This document shows positions 10,680 through 21,299 of a stretch of 64,000 nt of DNA, piece by piece (position 1 is the first letter of the stretch; each line of letters opens with the position of its first letter). The notes under the pieces are model-generated. The model saw nothing but the letters and a program-made list of their open reading frames with translations. It did no database searches and was not told the origin of the DNA. The stretch is taken from contig NC_061870.1 in the NCBI RefSeq assembly GCF_907164915.1, forward strand, positions 1,161,501 to 1,225,500, given 5' to 3'. This stretch comes from Impatiens glandulifera. Its lineage: Eukaryota > Streptophyta > Magnoliopsida > Ericales > Balsaminaceae. The translations under genes and the position numbers were made by a program.

Positions 10680-12050
10680 TTCATTATTTTGGAATAAATG
10701 TAACCTTGATAGCCAAGATCAGCTTCTCATCCCCAGGGTGAATCCTAGTCAGCATGACCTAACTCTCACCTCTATCGGCGAAATAATTCATCGGTCTCCA
10801 TGACCAGGTAATCGTCGAAATACAAGATGCACCATAACTCATGGTTGTGTAGGAAAGAATTTATATATTTGTTACAGCATCTACAAGTTCCTATTTATAA
10901 AAATTTGACAAATATAGGAAGAAGGAGAAAAATGCCATAAATTAAGGACCTAGAATTTGGGAGAAAATTATATTTCCGAACTCCGCTAATTTAACTTAAA
11001 TAACAAGAAATAAGATAACTAGTTATTATAATTAATATCCTCCCGCAAGTTGATCGATCTGGAAGATAGATGCAACTGGGATAGTAAGGAGGCAAACTGA
11101 GGTCAAAGTAGTGGCTTTGTGAGTATACCAGCAAGATGATCATCAATAGACACAAAAGACACTCAAACGTGCATTTCAGAACATTTTCACAAACGAAATG
11201 ATAGGATAATGCTATATGTTTAATCCAAAAGTGGAAAAAAGGATTAGGACTAAGATATGCGGTACCATGATTGTCATAATAAATAACCGGATTAGTTGTG
11301 ATTAGGTGACCAAGTTTAGTGAATAAGGATAGGACCCATAGAAGCTCACTAGTTGTGTTAGTTAAGGTTTTGTATTATACTTCGGTTGAGGAATGAGCAA
11401 CAAAGTGTTGTTTCTGGGAGCTTCAATATATAAGAGTGCTACCGAGATATAACAAGTAACTAGTAGTGGAGATATAATCATCCTTATCACCCTCCTAATC
11501 TGAACCTGAGTAAGCATGAAGGGTTAGCGGAGTAGTTATCGAAATGAAGATGCCTTTGTCGCAAGAGTCGTTATATAATGAAGCACTCATTAGAGGATAG
11601 ACAAATTTCATATTCTGGGGTGGTGTATGTAAGGTACAAGTTTGTTGGTGTTGAAGACAATGTTTGGGCGAGTAATATTTAATTATTGAATAATTTCTAC
11701 GAGTGCACGATACTCAGTTAAGGAAGGTTGAAGATCAACAAAATATTTGAGTAATTGAGAAATGGCGAACAAGGGAGTGGATGCTGATTTTTTGTTAGCC
11801 ATACCTGATTTATGGAGTACATCGGTGATTGATTTCCTTTGCAAAAGAAAAAGTTATGTGGCAGAAGGAATTACTTTGATGGTTAAGAAATAGGTAAGAC
11901 GTACAAGATCCTTCAACAAAAACTAAGCAGCAAGGGTGAAAATAAGGATGGACAACTCTATAGAGGAACTACTAGTCATAATGATATCATCGACATATAC
12001 TAATAAATAGAGTGTGGAATCTAAATCTTCCACGATGTTGTCATGTTCTA
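10680..12050 (-). mobile_element. Copia fragment: 3' LTR part, RNase H and reverse transcriptase remnant
   Basis: Minus strand, read from 12050 down. The RT motif YVDDIIMT is at about 12004-11960. RNase H sequence follows with many stops and frameshifts and ends with the typical 'DHLAGILTKPLL ... INLREDIN' tail at about 11150-11035. GCGGGAGGATATT there is the polypurine tract of a common plant copia lineage. The stretch 10680-11035 is LTR-like, with a TATA box (TTTATAAATAGG on the minus strand near 10900). The lineage differs from elements B, C, E and F. The rest of pol is missing: at about 12050 it joins unrelated element B sequence. Confidence 0.65.
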
Positions 12051-12059
12051 CCCACACTT

Positions 12060-13692
12060 ATAATTATTTATGTACCCAAAATTACTTGGGTCCATGGTGG
12101 ATTAGCCCTTTGGGGATCCATACATGAATTATTCTTATGAATCTCCCAATCCGTGTGTGTGTTTTAACTTTGGCATAATTTTTTCTGTTAGATGATGATC
12201 CCTTGACTTTAGAAGATAATTTTTGTTAAAAAAACCTCTTGACTTTCTGTCAGGTTTTTGCTTACCAAGCCAACTGGCTGCCCTTTTCATAGATTTCAGT
12301 GAACTTGACGTTGGCTTAACATATTTAGTTTCATCTCTTAAAGTCAAGTCATCACAGATGTGATTAATTTTAATATCTGTTAAACATCCATTGACAAAGC
12401 TTATAGGATTAAGCTTGTCTTTCACATGAACTAGACATATGTCCGGCGGACCTTTGCTGTTTAAGCAACTTCTTGAGAGTATTCCCATATTTTGTCGAAT
12501 AATTAACCAAATAGTTTAATCTTTCCTTTTCAGCCAATAGAATTTGAGTTGTTTCTTTGAGCTTCTCATTCTCAGCTAAGATCTCATTTATTTTGTTTTC
12601 AAAAACTTGAGAATCATTGTTTTGAGATGAAAAATAGTTGTCAGATTTGTTATTCAAATTTAGTTCATTAAAAGAGTCTGACAGTTTCTTGTACTCAATG
12701 ACCATGTCATTGAGTGCAGTAGTTAATCCATCTCTTGAAAATTCTTCAGATGAGAAATCAAGTACCTCGGATTCGTCATCTGCCATGAAGTAGGGAACGA
12801 TTTCATCATCACTCTCGCTTGATTAAGAGTCGTCTGAATCCTTGTCGGTCCACTTGGCTTTGCTTTTAGCAGCCATGAGAGCCTTCTGTTCCTTCTTGTT
12901 CTTCTTCATTATTTTTCCCAATTTATTCACCAAGAGAGTCATGGAATCACTGTTAATCTACTAGGTAGACTTCATAGCATTGACGGCAGGTGGCTCCTCA
13001 ACACTCACCAGCGCCTTGGTAGAGATAGAAGATGTGGATGGCTTCACTTCATTCCTTGAATTTATCTCAAACTCATAAGCCTTTAGATCGGCGAACAGAT
13101 CATGCAGTTCAATTTTGTAGAGGTCCTTGGACTCCCTCATGGCCATTGTTTTTATTTCCCATTCTCTGGGAAGAGCATGAAACATTTTGATTGCAACCTC
13201 TCTGTTGCTGTAAGTCTTGCCCAAATTAGCGAGATCAACGATAATCTTACTGAATCTTTCATCAAATTCAGTCATATTCTCTCCGAGACGCATCTTGATG
13301 CTGTCAAACTACTGGATGATAACCATGAGTATATTTACTTTTGTTTGCTCATTGGCCTCACACAGCTGAATCAACCGCTCCAAAATTTATTTGGCAGTTA
13401 TGCATGCAGTAATCTTACTAAACATGTTGTCATCTAGTGTCTTGTATAGGATATCTTTGGCAATATTGTCCAGGTTATTCTTCTTCTTATCTTCAGTCAT
13501 CCATTCGCATCTTGGCTTCTCAATCGTTATCGGACCATCAGTGATAACATACCACATGTCGTCAGCGAGAGCTTCTAAATGTGCTTGCATTCTCATCTTC
13601 CAATAATCGTAGTTTTATTTTGAGAACATTGGGATTCTGTTGAGAATGATACATGATTCAGGAATCTGTTGATGCTTGAGAATAGAAAACCT
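12060..13692 (-). pseudogene. Copia B gag and gag-pol linker, decayed
   Basis: This is homologous to the intact gag of element E at 52896-54761. The N-terminal gag domain lies at 13596-13387 (QAHLEALADDMW, ITDGPI). The middle lies at 13293-12961 ([25 protein letters not shown]). The C-terminal part runs from 12786 (MADDESEVLDFSSEEF) into a long linker ending near 12070 at the conserved gag stop (ATGGACCCAAGTAA). Several stops and frameshifts separate these pieces. The CCHC zinc knuckle present in E is absent: the sequence passes directly from GKIMKKNKKEQ to KALMAAK. Pol is missing; the element is cut at about 12050. Confidence 0.75.
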
Positions 13693-13707
13693 TGCTCTAA
13701 TACCACT
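13693..13707 (-). other. Copia B primer binding site
   Basis: The minus strand reads AGTGGTATTAGAGC directly after the LTR end. It matches the 3' end of initiator tRNA-Met (TGGTATCAGAGC) with one change. It fixes the direction of element B. Confidence 0.8.
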
Positions 13708-14807
13708 TATTAGGATCGGTGTTAACAATAGAGACGGGGTCTAACTATAGTTAGCAGCTTTCAAACTTTGATTCGATGCTAATTATGTAAGGGATTAAGA
13801 TCTGTTTCTATTATTCACAAATATTCACGAGCTCTTGAACAAGTTCAAGTGTCGAATAACTAGTTGGATTTGAAGCATTAGATAAATGAATGCAAGTAGC
13901 AGAAAGTAAAGAACATAAAGAGTTGTATGGATGTTCGGAGATAAAACTCCTATGTCATCCCTTCTTCCTCAACAGGAAGGATATTCACTAGAAGGCTTTG
14001 ATTTGTATAGCTCTATACTAACCTAGTTAGAAATGCAGGGCTTAATTGACCGCCTATACTGAACTTCTAGCACACACGCTGTTGAATAGAACACCCTCTG
14101 TTTAACGTATAACACATTGTTAATGACTATCAAGTAGTAAACTATTTATCAGCTTCACGTAGTGAATTAAAAAATACACTTGAGAATAAAATAGCTAGAG
14201 ATAGAGTAAATTAATTCAAAATCTAGTGATTCCAAGAGAAAGAGAGAGCTTATATTATTTTTCATTGTACTCTGATTGCTTTTTATAATGAATTCTAATA
14301 ATCGTCAAATCTTTTTTATGGACATGTGTCCTCTTTCCGTTGGATGTACTATCTATGATGTACTAGGTAGTACAAAAGGAATATATTCTTGAGATCGTGC
14401 AATTTGAATTATGGAGTACGTGGCAATCGTTCATTTTTTAGCTCTATTTCTAGTTGTCTATAAGTTCATCTACTTAGACGCTTTGCACCTCTTAGACGGC
14501 TCGCGCACCTCTTTAGATGGCTCGTGTACCATTGAATTTGAGTTGTACCTGAAATAATTAAACTGTAATTCTTAATTAGCACCTGGTGAAATTTGTACCC
14601 GGGTCACCTTCATGATAGGTATGAGTACTTACCACTACACCACTTAAGATGTTGATATCTATGTGTATATTTATATAATTGATATGACTAACGATTATAT
14701 ATATATATAGATACTTATTTTTATCCATTCATTATCAAAACCATTTTATTAATCATCAAATCCATGTATGTTAATTATCCGAAATATATTAAAATATTAA
14801 TCTAACA
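13708..14807 (-). repeat. LTR of copia B, flanked by both a primer site and a polypurine tract
   Basis: The minus-strand LTR begins TGTTAGATTAATATT (14807) and ends CCGATCCTAATA (13708, decayed from CCTAACA), about 1100 bp. The primer site and gag lie on its 3' side; a polypurine tract and 3' internal sequence of the same family lie on its 5' side. It is therefore a junction LTR shared by two copies. Short TAGAC-type motifs occur near 14470-14520. A tRNA-derived SINE head lies inside. Confidence 0.75.
14589..14646 (-). mobile_element. tRNA-Asp-derived SINE head inside the B LTR
   Basis: The minus strand reads TGGTGTAGTGGTAAGTACTC (A-box arm), then CATACCTATCATGAA, then GGTGACCCGGGTACAAATTTC (B-box arm), interval 14646-14589. 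It follows nuclear tRNA-Asp from the D arm to the T arm, including GGTGACCCGGGTTC in the T arm, with the anticodon position changed from GTC to ATC. The acceptor stem is not preserved, so this is not a functional tRNA. The sequence to about 14520 may be the SINE body. Confidence 0.6.
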
Positions 14808-14870
14808 ATTTCTCCCTTTTTGATTATTTAAACTAAATTATCAAAACCATGTGAGTTCATAATTTAAACA
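14808..14870 (-). other. Polypurine tract and 3' internal end of a copia of the B/F family
   Basis: The minus strand reads AAAAAGGGAGAAAT immediately before the LTR start. The neighbouring ATTATCAAAACCATGT matches the same place in element F (49899-49947). It shows that a second family member once lay on this side. Confidence 0.7.
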
Positions 14871-15618
14871 CAATTAAACAAAGGGTGGCCTCAAAGCTCG
14901 TAAAGCTTTGTAATTATTGAACATAAATCATTCATTATATCACGTTGAGGTCAATGGTGTTCTTCAATGTCCAGCAGCCACATACGCACTTTCCTCGGAT
15001 CAGAAGAAACGGTTATGTCTGTTTCTTAAAGATGTATAAATGCCAGAAGGGTTATAATCTAATATTGGAAAGTGTGTAAACGTAATTGATAAAAAAAATT
15101 GTCGGATTGAAGAGTCACGATTGTCACATCCTATTACAGTATTTTTTCACTTGTCACATGTGCTTTATTTCTTGATGATGTGTACAATGCTCTAGTGCAC
15201 TTTTTTAGGTTCTTCCAATTGTTTTGTCAAAAATCCTTAAATCAATATGAATTGAAAGAGTTGTAGGATGACATTGTTGTAACCCTTTGTAAATTGGAAA
15301 AAATATTTTCACCTTCATTCTTTTTATATAATGGTACATTTACTTATACACTTGGCCTTTGAGGATTTACTAGGGGGCCTGTACAATATCGATGAACATA
15401 TCCAATTCAAAAATATATAAGTACCTTAAAAAAGTACCTTCATAACAAAAAAAATTATGAAGGGTCAATCAGTGACAGTTACCTTTTGCACGAGAGTATG
15501 AGTTTATGTGCTCAATATTTAGAAGTTCAAGAGTAATTATATACATTGATACAACTAACTTCAACAATTTTTATATTCTTTATAATGGAAGATTTATCGA
15601 TTGTAACACTTTAGACAT
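14871..15618. other. No gene recognised
   Basis: Probably decayed 3' internal sequence of the upstream copia copy and the broken edge of CACTA D. I see no domain and no clear boundary. Confidence 0.4.
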
Positions 15619-16310
15619 ACGAACCGAGTGATCGGGAGCATGCTCACGTATACATTTTGAGAAATTGTATCGAAGTCAAACAATATTGAAAGTAAGAGTT
15701 CATACACTTATTAATGACTAAGTGTGAATTGTTTTCATTATATGAAGCAATCTTTCTAATCTTTCTAATCTTGAACGCGATAAATTTTACATAATTTTTA
15801 CAAGACGAAATTGGAGCAACTAAATGATGAATCAGATCGAACTTTGAGTCTAAAGATTCTTGGGAGTGGCCAGACAATTTATGATAAGAAGTATAATTCC
15901 TGTAAAATAAGCAGGTACAAGTTCAATACAGAGAAGCATGACGAATGGTTAACCACGCAAAATAGTGGTGTCTATGTTGTTGGCAACTATGGGGCCGAAA
16001 CGATAAATTACTACGGAGTACTCACATATATCATAGAAATTTAGTATTTTGGTGGTAATTGAGTAACATTTCAAGTGTAGATGGTTTCATGTACATTCCA
16101 AAGACCGTGGTATAAAAGTAAATAAATATGGGTTTGTAAGTGTTAATGTTAATAGGACATTGAGAACTCAAAGTCATGATTTATTTGTAATGGAAAATCA
16201 AGAACACGATGTTTTTTATGCTACATATATGGAATATAGACATGGATGGAAAATTGTCACAAAGATAAATCCCCGTTATTTGAACAACTAGACAGGTTTT
16301 ATTTGTGTGA
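15619..16310 (+). pseudogene. TNP2 C-terminal remnant (DUF4218/DUF4216 region)
   Basis: Broken pieces in order: EPSDREHAHVYILRNCIEV (15619 on), matching the 'H.YVL.NC.EV' motif; then YKFNTEKHDEWLTTQNSGVY and ETINYYGVLTYIIEI (15811-16041), matching the hallmark 'F.T.E.......QNSGV.V ... FYG.L..IIEL'; then a YFGG(N) and F(R)W segment with stops. The usual order of TNP2 C-terminal domains is kept, but stops and frameshifts abound. It would have been the C-terminus of a protein like the one at 1-2352. Confidence 0.75.
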
Positions 16311-16732
16311 CTCAAAATTTTAACTTTATTTTTTTAGATATCATTGCACATAAACGGAGTAATGGACAAGCACTATCGAGAGATTTAAACGAGTTCCGAG
16401 AGCGAGCACTATCAAGACATTTGGACGAGCTCTGAGCTCGTATATATGATGTAAAATTTAATGATCCTATGCAGTTTATGGGATAAGAGCTTCATGATAT
16501 TGAGAGACTATATTATCCAAATTTCACCATTCTTGAGGAGTCTATCATCTCGGGGGAGGATTCTCCCCATCCCAAGACTGCAGGTTGTTAATAATAACTT
16601 ATACGTGATATTTAAATCATTATATAATTTTAACAAATGTTCTTTCAATATTATTTTGCAGCAGCGTCTTAATCGAGGAGGGGATGGGGGAAGAACAAAA
16701 ACATAGTTCTTGCGAGAATGGGAACCGAATAG

Positions 16733-18005
16733 AAGATGAGGTTAGAGTTTAGGGACATAGATGGAAGGCCTATATGCGATAACACCTGCTATTGGTCTCC
16801 CCATATTGGCAGCGTTGTCCGGAACGGCGAGTTGGTGCCACATCGTCTCAAAAATCGGTATGATTTGTCCCTATTCCAATTAAACCATATATGATAGTCC
16901 ATCTCCGTGAGTTTGATATTTTTTAATGTGTTATCTTATAATTTGAAACGTTTAAAACTCTAAAATATGTTGTTATTTTTCAGGATCTTTTCGAGAGTTC
17001 AATCGGCATTCCTATTGACTCATATAGAGATAAGACGATGCCACAAACAAAGAAATCATGGGATAGGTGGAGATATACGAAGAAGAGGACTTACATCGAC
17101 CCATATATTGATGATAAGGACAGAATCATACTAAACCCTCCTCGTGAATTTTATAAAGAAGATTGGAATTATCTACTTGATAATCACTACTTCACGCCTG
17201 AATTTAAAGTCATAGTAATTTATATTTCATTATATGTTTTTTTACTATTAACTAACAATTTCTATCTTATAATTCAAGAAAAAAGTTAGATCAACGCTGA
17301 CAACAGAGCGAAATTATGTACCCCACCACATCGATAGCAAACCATTTTCGCATAAGCAGTGGATATGAAAATTTTTAGTAAGGGCTTTCAATTTTTATAA
17401 TATCTAACATACGATATATATGTATGTTATTTGTACAAGAGTGGGAGATGGGACACCCCCTAGTCAAGCAGAATTCTTCCTATAAACACATACTAAGAGA
17501 ACGACCACCGATGATCCAACTCCCGTGCCTTCTTTGCAAGTTCAGCAGGCCGTCGTAATTAGTTATCCTTTCTATCGTTTTAGTTTTCTTGTCTAATTTC
17601 AAAATTTCTAACATTACTGTTGTAAATGATTGTAGATTGTGATGTATGAGCGGCTAGAAGCAAACCCTAATTTCTCACTCACCTTAGACCCAATCAATGG
17701 GGAAGTTCTTCCTTTATTGTCAACTCACGTGTGTCACAACAAACATTGATGGAGGAGAACACTATCCTTTACGAAGAGATGGAGAAGATGCGCGCAAATT
17801 AGAAAGCACGGCAAGAAGCACAAGAGCAGAGGATGATAGAGCAAACAGTTATACATGAACAGTTGATAATAGATCAAAACGTAGGACATGACAATCTACA
17901 TGCACAGGTACACGCACAACAAGAGGCTTTAGATGTGCTTATATCAAGGATTCCCCCTCCTCCCCCCCTCCCAATGAGTAATAAATTCACATACGGTTTG
18001 ATTTA
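16733..18005 (+). pseudogene. TNPA-like gene (Transposase_24 / Ptta-En-Spm type), multi-exon, decayed
   Basis: Exon-like blocks: about 16733-16855 (LEFRDIDGRPICDN, matching 'LEF...G.P.G.N'); 16984-17212 after acceptor TTTTTCAG (SYRDKTMPQTKKSWDRWRYT, then NPPREFYKEDWNYLLDNHY and TPEFK); 17280-17370; about 17440-17560 (PSQAEFFL, THTKRTTTDDP, matching 'PS.AE.F..THT'); 17636-17720 (YERLEANPNF); and a coiled-coil tail ending in polyproline (17750-18005). Introns are short and AT-rich. At least two in-frame stops are seen. TNPA-type proteins bind the subterminal repeats and assist TNP2. The order of motifs is that of the family. Confidence 0.7.
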
Positions 18006-18156
18006 AGATTTTTGTTGAATGTGGAATTGAATTTTATTTAAGAATGTTTTTTTTTCGTAAACAACATTTGAAACAAGTTTTATAAAATTAAAAAATGTCA
18101 CCCGAACAACGATTATCAATGACGGCGTTAGTGGAGTGTCGACGTTGATACGTGTG

Positions 18157-19573
18157 TGATAGGATTGGTGTAACCAATAGAGACTAGGGTCTGGATATTG
18201 ATAACAGCTTACGAGAAACGATTCGATTTTAACTCCGTAAAAAGTTAAAATATGTTTCTATTCATCATAAATTCTTTGAACTCTTGAAATGGTTTCAAGT
18301 GAGAAAGTGTTCGTCGGATTTGAATCTTTGAACCAATGAAAGATGAATGACAAAAAGTAAAAAAAATAGGGAGTTTTTTAAGGATGTTCGGAGCAAACCC
18401 TTCTCCGTCACCCTTTCTTCAATAGCTAGAAGGATTTCACTAAACTCTTTGAATCAAATACAGTTTACGAAACAAGATAACACTTTGTTGAACAGAATAA
18501 CCTTTGTTCAACTTACAATATTATGAACAATATTATCACTACTAGACAATGTTTTGATTCTTTCTCTCTTGAACTTGAGTTATGTAAGAAAATCAGTAAG
18601 GCAAGAGTAAGCTTGTAAGATTGATAACCGGTGGATCCGTGATTTATTCGTTGTCCTTGAGCATCTATTTACAGTACAAGGACATCAACGGTCGAATCTT
18701 CTTCATGGACACGTGGCAAGCGTCCATTGGAAGGCCGCCTAAAGGACAAGAGTACATCAGACTCTAAACAAATGGATTGTGGGCGTACCGAACTGGTAGT
18801 TTGCCAAATATCCTCTCTAATATTATCTTATACTGGACAAACCGTTGGAAGGACATTTGCATATGTGGCGTTCGTTCATTGGATAAAATTAGCTAGCTTG
18901 TCAGACTGCACAAGAGTGAGTGGAGCAGAGTAGCAGACAACTAGTTGATCGTGGGTAGATGTATACTAACTTCAAACGAGTGTTGAAGCGAGGTATTAGA
19001 CGTGCTCCATTAGACTGCCTAGTCTAAGGGAGTTAGACGTCAACGTCTAATTGTATGTTTCATTAGACCACCAAGTCTAGTGGAGTTAGACTGCAACGTC
19101 TAACTACGCATCACTTTAGACTTATCTGAAGGAGTTAGACGCTAACATTTAACAACGTTACCCATTAGACTACCACGTCTATTCGAGTTAGAATTCAACG
19201 TCTAACTACGTATCTGTTAGACTCCAACGTCTAACTACGTATTTGTTAGACTACAAGGTCTAACTACGCGTCACTTCAGACTTGTTTGAAGGAGTTTGGC
19301 GACAACGTCTAACTACGTTACCCATTAGACTACCACGTCTAATGGAGTTAGACTACAACGTCTAACTTCTCAACACGTCTAATTAGCCTACTTAGACCAC
19401 GTCTAAGTTAGCAAAGTCTGATGCACCTGCACAGAAACAATTAAACAACCTTAGCTTCATTGTTAACTAAGTTTTAACCATAATTAAGTTTTAAGCACAT
19501 ATCATCAAAATAAAATTGGCATAGAATATGCTTATTTTCTTAATTATTTTATTCAAAATAATTTGACCCAACA
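18157..19573 (-). repeat. Copia C 3' LTR (1417 bp)
   Basis: The minus-strand start is TGTTGGGTCAAAT (19573), preceded by the polypurine tract CAAAAAGGGAGAAT; the end is CCAATCCTATCA (18157). The U3 part (18985-19420) is packed with TTAGAC...GTCTAA palindromes such as GTTAGACTACAACGTCTAAC. The rest matches the 5' LTR with scattered differences, showing an old insertion. Confidence 0.85.
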
Positions 19574-19592
19574 ATTCTCCCTTTTTGATGAT
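19574..19592 (-). other. Copia C polypurine tract
   Basis: The minus strand reads ATCATCAAAAAGGGAGAAT directly before the 3' LTR. It would prime plus-strand synthesis. It corresponds to AAAAAGGGAGAAAT in elements B and F. Confidence 0.8.
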
Positions 19593-19899
19593 GTTAAATC
19601 TTAGATAAAAAATTAAAATAAATAGACACAATGTAAAAACATCAAAGCAACAATGAACAAAAGATAATATATTCATATTTTACAAAATATTTGGAGGAGA
19701 ACAATAACATAAACGAAAATTTCCCAAAAACAAAATGATTGGTCTTTTCTTATCACTTTTTACCCTTAGTTCCCCCTAGGCCTAAGGCCACTTCTTTTTC
19801 TTTCCTTCTTTCTAACATCAATGGGAGCGATAGATTCCTAATGATATCTTTTGGCCAAAAGGATCTCCCGATTTCTGTTCTTGAGATGAATCCTTCTTA

Positions 19900-20387
19900 G
19901 TCAAGAACCTTTTGATAGTTCATGACTCTAGAGGATTTGATGAGGATCCCATGCCCCCAACACTTGAAAGAAGAGTAGGAAGCAGCATGCTGAGTGGGGC
20001 ATCATACCCAGGATATCTTCTTTTAGGAGAGATCATTGCAATCAAATTCTTGAAAATTATTTTAGACTAGTTGATTGATGTCCCCTTTGTGATAGCAATC
20101 ATTATCTCGAAGACCATCTTCGAGTATGAGTTGGAAATGTTATCTTTGAGCAGTGAAAACTCAACTTTTAGAACGAACTTTAGTCCGTGAGTTTCGACAG
20201 GAATGAGAATTCCATAATGAGTTGTGTCGGAGAAGACGAGCCTTATTTCAGATAAGACTTCATCGGAAGATGCAAGGAACTTCGACAACCCCTCTGTTGG
20301 GAGATTGAAGAAACGAGCGAAGGAGTCTTCACTGAAGGCAGCAATATCATTATAAATCTTAAGAGTATATGGCATAAGAGAACCCAT
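19900..20387 (-). pseudogene. Copia C accessory gene (homologue of genes A/B of element E)
   Basis: The frame opens at the ATG at 20387 and meets TAG at 20069-20067 after 106 codons, then continues in the same frame with recognisable sequence (SKIIFKNLIAMISPK) for about 50 codons. FSEDSFARFFNLPTEGLSKF matches the core motif of the E genes; FEIMIAITKGTSIN matches the motif before the amber in gene A. About 50 residues of the N-terminus are missing relative to gene A (deletion after the start). A TATA box lies ~110 nt upstream. Function unknown. It lies between RNase H and the polypurine tract, which fixes these genes as parts of the retrotransposon. Confidence 0.75.
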
Positions 20388-20496
20388 TTCGATGAGTTGA
20401 AAGAGAACTAGGGATTCAAAATATTAAGAGGCACAAGAGGATTTCTTAGAGAGAACGTGCGAAGAGAGATATTCAATCCCTTTGATTATGGCCGTT

Positions 20497-20504
20497 CTTT
20501 TATA
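20497..20504 (-). promoter_or_regulatory. TATA box of the copia C accessory gene
   Basis: The minus strand reads TTCTATAAAAGAACGG, 110 nt before the ATG at 20387, with a pyrimidine-rich leader (ATATCTCTCTTCGC, CGTTCTCTC). The spacing matches the promoters before genes A, B and C of element E. Confidence 0.7.
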
Positions 20505-20819
20505 GAAGAAGATTGACGTGTGATCATTAATGGCAATGAGTATATGAACCGTCAAAAACTTATAAACATGTTCCCAAGAGACGCATCATTAAAGATAAGC
20601 AGCATTTAAAGATATAATCATCAAGGTCTGTCATTAATGCAATACATGCAGTGAAAGGACAATAGAGATTTTAGTCATTCTTTTAAACATTGAGAGACAC
20701 ATGTCTTCAAGTTATTGAAGAAATGACCATTCAATTTTTGACAGGAATAGTACATAAACAGATAATGTAGCAGTGGGCAACTGTCTCATTCTCCTGAAGA
20801 TGAAAAGTTTAATGACGTA

Positions 20820-21130
20820 TGTAGTTAGACTTTTAACTTACGGTGCACATTCGTTGCATCTACGTTGGATAGGCGTCTAATCACGCTTGTCTTCCAGACA
20901 ACCAAAAGTCTATTAGACTTTAGACGTCTAATTACGCATAAACACCACGTGTTAGATGTGTGTCTGGTTAGACATTGGCGTCTAACTATGCTAGTCTTAT
21001 AAACGTCTAAACGTATATTAGACTTTGATGTCTAAGCGCGTAGGTTTTAAACCAAGACAATCCAACTCAGAAGCACAAACTGCTTAAGCAAATATATGTC
21101 TAACTAGGTACATTATTTAGACTACTGATC
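20820..21130. repeat. Internal TTAGAC/GTCTAA palindrome cluster in copia C
   Basis: Motifs such as TTAGACTTTAGACGTCTAAT recur here, as in the U3 of this element's LTR. The cluster lies upstream of the accessory gene's TATA box, where it could serve the internal promoter as it may serve U3. Confidence 0.65.
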
Positions 21131-21299
21131 CATTTGAAAGATTGAAACCTCAGTCTACACAAGTCTGTCTAGTTATACTTAAACAACATGTTCCCCTGAA
21201 TTTATGCATGATCAGTTCAAATAAATCAGTCAAGATCAACAAGCCCTAAAATAATAATAAAGTAAGAAAACTTAGTCTTGGGTAGTAGATTCGTGAACA

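Larger units (their letters stand above)
15619..18156 (+). mobile_element. CACTA D, left part (interrupted by copia C)
   Basis: It contains the C-terminal remnant of a TNP2 transposase, then a multi-exon TNPA-like gene, then subterminal repeats (TATCAATGACGGCG, GTCGACGTTGATA at 18107-18150). The repeats resume after copia C at 26485. The 5' two thirds of the element are missing. Confidence 0.7.

Noticed and set aside
14589..14646. Functional tRNA-Asp gene
   Set aside because: No acceptor stem pairing, altered anticodon and broken T-loop (GGGTACAAA); a SINE head fits better.
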